Shown here: positions 57,997 to 64,000 of the stretch, piece after piece | Numbering within the stretch: position 1 is the stretch's first letter | Layout: each line of letters begins with the position of its first letter | DNA from: Bog-159 sp963738375 | GTDB taxonomy: Bacteria > Acidobacteriota > Terriglobia > Bryobacterales > Bryobacteraceae | Direction: 5' to 3' | Assembly: GCA_963738375.1 (NCBI GenBank) | Contig: CAVTWL010000008.1 | Location: 186,001 to 250,000 of the forward strand | Length of the DNA: 64,000 bases | Program-made: the position numbers and the translations under genes | Notes under the pieces: model-generated | The model's database searches: none | Told to the model about the DNA's origin: nothing | Seen by the model: the letters and a program-made list of their open reading frames with translations, nothing else

Positions 57997-58674
57997 ATGC
58001 GCGAGAAACTGATATACGGATTGGGCATCATCGCGGCGGTTCTGCTGGCGCGCGACCTGTATTCGATTTTCATGGTGCTTCCCGACGAAGCCTCGCAGGG
58101 AATGATCTACCGCATCATCTTTTTCCATGTTCCGGCCGCGATTACTGCGATGCTGTGCGCGTCGGTTACGTTCGTCACCAGCGCCCTCTACCTGGCGACC
58201 AAGAACCTGAAGTACGACGGGATCTCGGTGGCGGTGACCGAGGTCGGGCTGGCATTCCTGGCTGCGAATCTGGTGACGGGCTCCATTTGGGGACGGATCA
58301 TCTGGGGCATCTGGTGGACTTGGGATGCGCGGCTCACGTCGGCGCTGGTTTGCTGGCTGCTTTACGCCGGTTACCTGATGCTGCGGCGGGCCATCGAGGA
58401 GCCTACCGCGCGGGCGCGCATTTCGTCGGTGTTCAACATCTTCGCTTTCGTGGATGTGCCGATCGTGATTTTCTCCATCAAGTGGTGGCGGACGCAGCAT
58501 CCGCAGCCGGTATTCTGGGGCGGCGGCAGCATCGATCCCGCGATGAAGACTACCGCTCTGCTGAATTTAATCGCGCTGGTACTGCTGGCTGTGGTGTTGT
58601 CGCTGATCCGGCTGCGGCAGGAAGAAGTGCAGCGCGAAATCGATTCCTTGCGCCGGTACGCACACGCTGTTTAA
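57997..58674 (+). CDS. ccmC: CcmC heme-handling membrane protein
   Basis: 225 residues with six transmembrane helices. The tryptophan-rich WWD-type motif reads WGRIIWGIWWTWDARLTSAL (in parts). Conserved His residues flank it (FFHVPAAITAM and TQHPQP). CcmC binds heme together with its WWD domain and loads CcmE. It is preceded by ccmB and followed at 8 bases by the small ccmD-like gene. It appears intact. Confidence 0.93.
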   Translation: MREKLIYGLGIIAAVLLARDLYSIFMVLPDEASQGMIYRIIFFHVPAAITAMLCASVTFVTSALYLATKNLKYDGISVAVTEVGLAFLAANLVTGSIWGRIIWGIWWTWDARLTSALVCWLLYAGYLMLRRAIEEPTARARISSVFNIFAFVDVPIVIFSIKWWRTQHPQPVFWGGGSIDPAMKTTALLNLIALVLLAVVLSLIRLRQEEVQREIDSLRRYAHAV

Positions 58675-58682
58675 GGAGATTC

Positions 58683-58838
58683 ATGGATACACGCAATTTC
58701 ACGTTCATGTTCTACGGCTTTCTGGCCGCCTGGTTGATCCTGGTGGTATATGTTCTTTCGCTGGTTTCGCGCGAGCGCAAGATCGCCGAACAGTTGAAGG
58801 GTCTGAAGGGCATGCTGGACGATCAAAGCCATAAATAG
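58683..58838 (+). CDS. ccmD: CcmD-like small membrane protein
   Basis: 51 residues from ATG 58683, 8 bases after ccmC and preceded by AAGGAGA. One transmembrane helix (FMFYGFLAAWLILVVYVLSL) is followed by a basic and then charged tail (VSRERKIAEQLKGLKGML). Size, topology and position at the end of the ccm operon fit CcmD, which holds CcmC, CcmE and CcmAB together during holo-CcmE release. The sequence is short, so the call rests mainly on context. Confidence 0.8.
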   Translation: MDTRNFTFMFYGFLAAWLILVVYVLSLVSRERKIAEQLKGLKGMLDDQSHK

Positions 58839-58846
58839 CGGGAGTT

Positions 58847-60160
58847 ATGAAAAGGCGTAGTTTTCTCGCGGCTGCTCCGGCGGCATTCTTGCCAATCCGA
58901 GCTCAAAGCGCCGTACACGGCCTGCCATCGCCCATCATCAAGGACGTTCGTGTGATTGCCACCGCGCCGGCCGGGCTGCGGCTTTCCGTGGTGAAGATCA
59001 CCACCGATCAAGATGGACTTTACGGGTACGGTTGCGCGACGTTCACGCAGCGCGCGGAACTGGTGAACGAGGCTGTCGAGAAATACCTGCGGCCATTTCT
59101 GATCGGGAAGCATGCGGATCGCATCGAAGATATCTGGCAGTCGTGTTACGACAGCTCGTATTGGCGGAACGGTCCGGTGTTGAACAACGCCATCAGCGGC
59201 GTGGACCAGGCGCTTTGGGACATCAAGGGACGCCAGGCGAACATGCCGGTGTATGAACTCTTGGGCGGCAAGTGCCGGGAAGCCGCGACGTGCTACACGC
59301 ATGCGGCGGGCGCGGAGATCCAGCAGACGATCGATCAGGCGCGGCAGTTTATATCGCAAGGATTTCGCCATGTGCGGGTGCAAGTGGGCGTGCCGGGAAT
59401 GGCCGGCTATGGGGCAGCGCGCGGCGATGCGACGATTGGCGCGCTGCACGAAGGGCCGTTTTTGAACCGGCTTTTTACGTGCGGCGCGCGCTGAAATTGT
59501 TTGAAGAGTGCCGCAAGCAGTTGGGCGACGAGGTGGAACTGCTGCATGATGTACACGAGCGCGTCTCGCCCAATCAGGCGGTGCAATTTTTGAAGGACGC
59601 CGAGCGGTTCAAGATGTTTTTCATGGAAGATCCGCTGTCACCGGAAGACATTGTCTACTTTCAGCAGATCCGCGTCGCAGTGCGCGACGCCGATCGCGAT
59701 GGGAGAGTTGTTTAACAGCCCGCACGAGTGGACGCCGCTGATTACGGGGCGGCTGATCGATTACATTCGGATTCACGTGACTGAAGCGGGCGGATTGACG
59801 CCGGTGCGCAAGATCGCGGCGATGGCCGAGATGCACGGAGTGAAGACCGCGTGGCACGGGCCGGGCGACGTCTCGCCGGTGGGGCATGCCGCCAACGTGA
59901 CCCTCGACCTGATTTGCTACAACTTCGGCATACAGGAATACTCGCCGTTTAACGAGCGGGTGCAGGAGGTTTTCCACGGCTGTCCGGTGATGAAGAGTGG
60001 ATATCTGTACGCCAACGAAGCGCCGGGGTGGGGCATAGAGGTGGACGAGAAGGCCGCGGCGAAATATCCATACGGCAGCTTTGAGCAGGGCGAGCGGCAA
60101 AGACTGAACGGCGGATGGGGCGAGGTACGGCGGCGGGACGGGACAGTGATCAAACAGTAG
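58847..60160 (+). CDS. Mannonate-dehydratase/RspA-like enolase-superfamily enzyme with Tat signal (two frameshifts)
   Basis: About 437 residues after repair. The twin-arginine start MKRRSFLAAAPAAFLPI suggests export, unlike classical cytoplasmic members. Family signatures are NNAISGVDQALWDIKGR, HVRVQVGVPG, LLHDVHERVSPNQAV (metal ligand Asp and catalytic His region), MFFMEDPLSPE, IAMGELFNSPHEW and WHGPGDVSPVGHAAN. One base is missing near 59473 (between GPFL and EPAFYVRRAL) and one is extra near 59670 (before SQCATPIAMGE). These enzymes dehydrate sugar acids such as D-mannonate or D-gluconate to 2-keto-3-deoxy acids, which the PfkB kinase at 31 kb could phosphorylate (inference). Confidence 0.82.
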
Positions 60161-60230
60161 GGCGGGAGCCGGCGGACAGGTCCGGCGAAACGCGATCATC
60201 GCGCATGGTATTCTGATACAAGACCTCGAC

Positions 60231-60320
60231 GGAGAGATGGCCGAGTGGTTGAAGGCGCACGCTTGGAAAGCGTGTATAGGGGAAACTCTATCCAGGGTTC
60301 GAATCCCTGTCTCTCCGCCA
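60231..60320 (+). tRNA. tRNA-Ser (anticodon GGA), encoded CCA
   Basis: 90 bases including CCA. The acceptor stem GGAGAGA pairs with TCTCTCC, the anticodon stem CACGC pairs with GCGTG, and the loop TTGGAAA has GGA as anticodon. A long variable arm (TATAGGGGAAACTCTAT) is typical of class II tRNA-Ser. The T arm has GGTTCGAATCC. It reads UCC and UCU codons. A decayed HEPN gene lies just downstream. Confidence 0.95.
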
Positions 60321-60529
60321 TACTTCCGAAAAATCCGCTCCTCGCTGAAGGGGTGGCGCCTTAATTAGCCGCTCTCTCCGGGATTTCTCTTTTCTGAATC
60401 TGGACGAGACCTATCACCCTGTTTGCGTCCCTTGGTAGTAAGTATGGACACCAAATCGGCTTGCGCCCCCGGCTCCCCTCGGATGATGTTTCAGGCCCCG
60501 AATACGTCGGCAATGAGATCTATGTGCAG

Positions 60530-60790
60530 CGCGCAGTGTCCCGACTTACGTGCGGCCCCTGGACGGGTATTCGACCATGGTCCGATGAAGCAGGCAGACG
60601 GCAGTTTCGCAGTGGCTTCCGTAATGAGCAGATGAAACAGGGCATAGTATGCGGTGGAAACGGCTCTGCGTAAGCTAGGCTGGTGAGGAGAGCCAGGGCG
60701 AAGGTTAGCAAGTTCTAGGGCCAACTCAGGTAATTCGTCCGTGCTTGCTGCGCGAATGCCTTTGCGGGGTACACCACTTGATTATTGGGC
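60530..60790 (-). pseudogene. HEPN-domain protein remnant
   Basis: The helix SLRRAVSTAYYALFHLLITEA at about 60600-60665 (given in part) is the conserved core of small HEPN-domain proteins (RRAVSxAYYALFH). A preceding helix in another frame (YPAKAFAQQARTNYLSW) would be its N-terminal part, and SFDHGR-like sequence lies after it in a third frame. At least two frame breaks and no clean start or stop make it a relic. HEPN proteins often partner nucleotidyltransferases in toxin-antitoxin or abortive-infection modules; no partner is present. Confidence 0.5.
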
Positions 60791-60881
60791 ACCTCTGGAA
60801 TGTCGAGGCGCCGAGAAAGCTTGCGGAATCCACCAAGGATAACATCTGCGCCAAAAGGGGCGGGTAGTATACTGATGTCAC

Positions 60882-61870
60882 ATGGAGAGCCTGGGACTGG
60901 GGCTTGAGGAATCGCGTGACTTCTCAACAGCGGCGCGCGGCGTCATTCAATTTCTGCATAAGAGGCTCGGCTTCGATCTGTGGATGGTCACCAGGGCCGA
61001 AGGCGACGATTGGATTGTGCTCCATGCCGAAGATCACGGCTACGGCGTGGAGGCCAACACGGTGTTCCGGTGGGCGGACTCATTTTGCTCCCGTATGGTG
61101 GCGGGCCGCGGACCGCGCATAGCACACCGTTCCCAGGACGTGCCGGCTTACGCGGACGCTCCCATCGCCCAGCAAGTCAATATCAAAGCCTATGTAGGGT
61201 ACCGTTGTCGCGCAATAATGGCTCGCTGTTCGGTACGCTATGCGCGATTCATCCGGCTCCGCAGCCGGCCGCCATCGAACGGGAACTGCCGCTGATCGAA
61301 TTGCTGGCAAAATTGCTCGGCGGGCTACTGGATTCCGAACTGAAAGCCACGGAGCGGCTGCGGATTTCCGAGCGCCTGGAGGTTGAATCGCGGTGCGACG
61401 CACTGACCGGGCTGTATAACCGGCGTGCCTGGGACCGCCTGTTAGAGGCTGAGGAACAGAGGTGCCGGCGCTATGGTCATGCGGCGTGTGTTGTGTTTAT
61501 CGATCTCGACGGACTGAAGGCGATGAACGACACACGGGGTCATTCACAAGGAGACGAACTGATCCGGCGGGCGGGACAGATCATCAAAGCCGCGATGCGG
61601 GATGGGGACGTCGTGTCGCGGATCGGCGGCGACGAGTTCGCGGTGCTGGGCGTGGAATGCGGTCCCCACGCGCGCCGGGTGCTTTGCCAGCGCATCCGTG
61701 GGGCCTTGGACGCCAGCGGAATCGCCGCCTCCTTGGGGAACGCCATGCGGATTCCTTCTTTGGGACTGCTGCAAGCCTGGCAGGAAGCGGATCAGGCCAT
61801 GTACGCCGATAAGGAGGGTCGCCGGGTTCAGCAGGGCCAACGCGCCAGAAAATTGGAACGGAGCGCCTAG
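60882..61870 (+). CDS. GAF-GGDEF diguanylate cyclase (one frameshift)
   Basis: About 329 residues after repair, from ATG 60882. The N-terminal half is a GAF sensor domain (TAARGVIQFLHKRLGFDLWMV in parts, SFCSRMVAG, VGVPLSR...LFGTLCAIHP). One missing G near 61200 breaks the frame in its last strand. The GGDEF domain starts at DALTGLYNRRAWD, has IDLDGLKAMNDTRGH and the intact active-site loop RIGGDEFAVL, so it should make cyclic di-GMP from GTP. The last segment is abbreviated (ADQAMYADKEGRR). No EAL domain is present. It lies alone and is transcribed away from the HEPN remnant. Confidence 0.85.
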
Positions 61871-62062
61871 TTCACGGGGTACTCCACTCTTTTGTCGCGG
61901 CCAGCCGGATTGGTTTCGGGGCGCCTACTGCGACAGGAAGTCTCGTGTGCACTTCTCCGCGCAACTCCACACTTCGCGAGCGAGACCGGCCGCGTGCATA
62001 CACCCCCGGCATGCGGCCATACAAAAGATGCGAGATGCGATAGACTACCGCTGGAGGCACTT

Positions 62063-63262
62063 GTGGAGTCAAATTCCGCACGCCGCAATTTCGTAAAGTC
62101 CGCAGCCGCCGGGCTGCTTTTGTTGAAGCCTGAGACCGTGTTCGGCAGTCAGGCAAACTCCGCCGTGGAGGTCGGATTGATCGGTTGCGGCGGCCGGGGC
62201 AACTGGGTTGGCGCGTTCTTCCCGGAGTTTACCGGCGCACGCCTGGTGGCGGTGGCCGATGTCATGCGAGATCGCCTGGATGCCACGCGAGCGAGTTTCA
62301 AGGTGGAGGCTGCGCGCACTTATTATGGGCCGGACGCTGCGCGCGAACTGATCGAATCGAAGCTTGACGCGGTGGTGATTGAGACGCCGCCGTATTTTCA
62401 TCCGGAGCAGGCGCGCGCCGCGGTGGAAGCGGGTAAGCACGTTTACCTGGCGAAGCCGGTGGCGGTGGACGTGCCCGGATGCCGGAGCATTCTGGAGAGC
62501 GGCAAACGGGCGGAGGGCAAGCACAGTTTTCTGGTGGATTTCCAAACGCGCTCGCAACCCGTGTTCCAGGAAGCGGTGACGCGGTTGAGGCGCGGCGATA
62601 TCGGGCCGGCTGTTTTTGCTCAGGTTTTTTACTACGCGGGCAGGCCCGCGGCAGATAAGTCAAAGCCCGGCATGGATGATGGCCAGCGGCGCATGCTGAA
62701 TTTCTACATGGATCGCGTACTGGGCGGCGACATTATCGTGGAGCAGAACATTCATGTAATCGACCTGGCTAACTGGTATCTCGGCGGACATCCGCTTTCG
62801 GCTCACGGTGTGGGCGGGCGGACGGACTGGAGCGGAACGCCCTACAACGTGGGTGACGCTTACGACCATTTTCTGGTGACGTTCCAGTATCCGAACAAAG
62901 TGCAGGCGGACTTCAGCTCAAACCAACTCACCAATAGCTTCAGCGACCTTTGTGTCCGGTGCTTTGGGGTGCACGGCGCGATCGATTCCCATTATGGGGG
63001 GCTGGTGCGCATCACGGGCGATAACGCCTGGATGGGCGCGCAGAAAGACGATACTTTCCGGCAGGGTGCGATCAATAATGTGAAGGCGTTCGTGGATAGC
63101 ATTCAGACCGGAAAGCTGGTGAACAACGCGGAACAGGCTGTGGAGAGCAACCTGACGGCGATTCTGGGGCGCAACGCCGCTTACGGCAATCAACTGATCA
63201 CCTGGGAAGAATTGCTGAGATCGGAAGAGAAGTACGAGGCGAATCTTAAACTGCGGTGGTGA
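62063..63262 (+). CDS. Gfo/Idh/MocA-family oxidoreductase with Tat signal
   Basis: 399 residues from a GTG at 62063, chosen because GGAGG lies 7 bases upstream and the protein then opens VESNSARRNFVKSAAAGLLLL, a twin-arginine signal. The NAD(P)-binding fold is VEVGLIGCGGRGN. The usual EKP motif reads LAKPVAVD. Substrate-pocket His and Lys residues lie in NIHVIDLANWYLGG. Exported members of this family act on sugars or glycans in bacteroidetes and acidobacteria. The C-terminus NQLITWEELLRS is a family hallmark. It fits with the sugar-acid enzymes and the TonB receptor. Confidence 0.9.
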   Translation: MESNSARRNFVKSAAAGLLLLKPETVFGSQANSAVEVGLIGCGGRGNWVGAFFPEFTGARLVAVADVMRDRLDATRASFKVEAARTYYGPDAARELIESKLDAVVIETPPYFHPEQARAAVEAGKHVYLAKPVAVDVPGCRSILESGKRAEGKHSFLVDFQTRSQPVFQEAVTRLRRGDIGPAVFAQVFYYAGRPAADKSKPGMDDGQRRMLNFYMDRVLGGDIIVEQNIHVIDLANWYLGGHPLSAHGVGGRTDWSGTPYNVGDAYDHFLVTFQYPNKVQADFSSNQLTNSFSDLCVRCFGVHGAIDSHYGGLVRITGDNAWMGAQKDDTFRQGAINNVKAFVDSIQTGKLVNNAEQAVESNLTAILGRNAAYGNQLITWEELLRSEEKYEANLKLRW

Positions 63263-63570
63263 AGTTACATTACAGGGGATTCCGACCTGCACAACTGGCA
63301 GACACGAAGAGATTCTGGATCGCAGCCGGATGTAGTGTGCTTCTGCCGGGCGTAGCGGCCAGCGCGGGTTTGGCGCAATCGGCAAACGACGACATGAAAG
63401 ACGCCGGGCAGAGTACGAAACGAGCCGCGAAGGATACCGGCAGGGCAACCAAGCACGCCAGCGCCAAAACGGCAGAGAAAGTGAAGACCCGCGCTCAGAA
63501 AGCCGTGAACAAGGGAGCATCGAAGGCGGAAGACTTCGCCGCGGAAGTGAAGCAGAAGAGCGGCACGTAA
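63256..63570 (+). CDS. Small secreted Ala/Lys-rich basic protein
   Basis: 104 residues if started at the GTG at 63256, overlapping the oxidoreductase stop; no ribosome-binding site is obvious, and the start may lie further in. A hydrophobic signal-like stretch (RFWIAAGCSVLLPGVAASAG in part) is followed by a low-complexity helical region rich in Ala, Lys, Thr and Ser (AKDTGRATKHASAKTAEKVK). The sequence resembles small exported or stress proteins of the CsbD/LEA kind only in composition. The function is unknown. Confidence 0.5.
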   Translation: MVKLHYRGFRPAQLADTKRFWIAAGCSVLLPGVAASAGLAQSANDDMKDAGQSTKRAAKDTGRATKHASAKTAEKVKTRAQKAVNKGASKAEDFAAEVKQKSGT

Positions 63571-63807
63571 GCCCGTTGCCTAACGCCTGCCAAATGACGG
63601 ATTGCCACCCGCCGGTTTCCTGGTTCACCGGCGATGCTCTCCGCCATACAGACGACGGCTCGGAAGGACGAGTTCCAGCGGCCGGGCGGGGCGGTCATCG
63701 GGAATGGACGTTGTGCTCGATGCGGGGGCCTTGTGCTCATCGCCGAACAGCGACCTCGTGCGCGATGGCGGGGCCAGGCGATTGAGAGGTAGTCGCACGC
63801 GCCCCGT
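63571..63807. other. Short intergenic stretch without recognisable element
   Basis: 237 bases between the small basic protein and the partial gene at the right edge. I see no gene, repeat or clear terminator in it. Confidence 0.4.
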
Positions 63808-64000
63808 CTACGGGCCGTGGCATTCCTGGGGCGGATAGGTTTGAATGGTTCCGGAGTTGCCGTTGACGGTGATGACGGCGGGGACGGCGCAGATTTCGAC
63901 TGGAACTCCGGAGGGATAGATAAAGTTCATCTGGTAGATGATTTCGCCGGGGGCGGCCCCGCAGTACGTCACGGTGGCGTTGACCCCTCCGATGGTGAGA
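63808..64000 (-). CDS. C-terminal end of a secreted protein with a Solibacter-type C-terminal domain (cut by window edge)
   Basis: 64 codons end at a TAG (63808-63810); the rest lies beyond the window. The sequence LTIGGVNATVTYCGAAPGEI, then IYQMNFIYPSGVPVE and AVITVNGNSGTI, follows the pattern of the Solibacter C-terminal domain (TIGR03437), in which VTVGG(x)xAxVxYxGxAPG is followed by a QxNxxIP-like strand. This domain ends many very large secreted acidobacterial proteins. Two Cys in this copy could form a disulfide. The identity of the full protein is unknown. Confidence 0.7.
   Translation of the reverse strand, partial: LTIGGVNATVTYCGAAPGEIIYQMNFIYPSGVPVEICAVPAVITVNGNSGTIQTYPPQECHGP

Noticed and set aside
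57978..58838. A 286-codon plus-strand frame spanning ccmC
   Set aside because: It is a shadow of ccmC; only its last 51 codons (58683-58838) are real, as the ccmD-like gene.

Overview
The window looks like a chromosomal segment of an acidobacterium close to Candidatus Solibacter / Bryobacteraceae. The evidence is a set of lineage-typical families seen together: a VWFA-related acidobacterial domain protein, a PadR plus duplicated-permease (ADOP) pair, an Oar-like TonB-dependent receptor with an N-terminal carboxypeptidase-regulatory domain, an ECF sigma plus Ser/Thr kinase pair, a CRTAC1 FG-GAP protein, and a partial Solibacter-type C-terminal domain at the right edge. The DNA is GC-rich. No phage, insertion sequence or CRISPR array was seen.

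Layout. 0-5.8 kb (minus): a respiratory quinol-cytochrome c complex made of a Rieske protein, a split cytochrome b and an eight-heme membrane cytochrome c, followed by a secreted protein cut by the window edge. 6.2-16 kb: a TPR-VWFA protein, an amidohydrolase-like lipoprotein, a 1.65-thousand-residue repeat protein of the autotransporter-passenger type, and a TPR protein. 16-21.4 kb: a membrane-anchored regulator-like protein with two malectin domains, divergent from the Oar-like TonB receptor. 21.5 kb: a selenocysteine tRNA gene. 21.6-29.6 kb: a glycosyltransferase, a gene-poor patch with remnants, then cupin, SDR, GNAT, aldehyde dehydrogenase and FG-GAP genes. 29.6-36.4 kb: 6-phosphogluconate dehydrogenase, a PfkB (KDG-kinase-like) kinase, a cyclophilin and the TldD/TldE protease pair. 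36.4-45 kb (minus): a WD40 Ser/Thr kinase with its ECF sigma factor, an NtrC/NtrY pair, and a heme plus copper-monooxygenase-like protein. 45.1-46.6 kb: tRNA-Gln followed by a small accessory patch (MazF-type toxin-antitoxin, two decayed genes). 46.7-52.1 kb: PadR/ADOP permease and a BlaI/BlaR1-like pair whose sensor is fused to TPRs and a TonB domain. 52.2-58.8 kb: a complete-looking cytochrome c maturation operon (ccmE-F-H-I-like, an unknown gene, ccmA-B-C-D). 58.8-64 kb: a mannonate-dehydratase-like enolase, tRNA-Ser, a HEPN remnant, a GGDEF protein, a Gfo/Idh oxidoreductase and small ends.

The ccm operon would mature the eight-heme cytochrome c and the heme-containing monooxygenase-like protein. 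The malectin regulator, TonB receptor, sugar-acid enzymes and Gfo/Idh oxidoreductase fit a polysaccharide or sugar-acid scavenging lifestyle (inference).

A major caveat is that many genes are broken by single-base indels, nearly all apparent +1 insertions. They are densest in 29.7-32.2, 33.8-34.8 and 40.2-42.4 kb and absent from 46.7-58.8 kb. This looks more like consensus error in a draft or long-read assembly than true decay, so I annotate such genes as one feature each and state where the frame changes.
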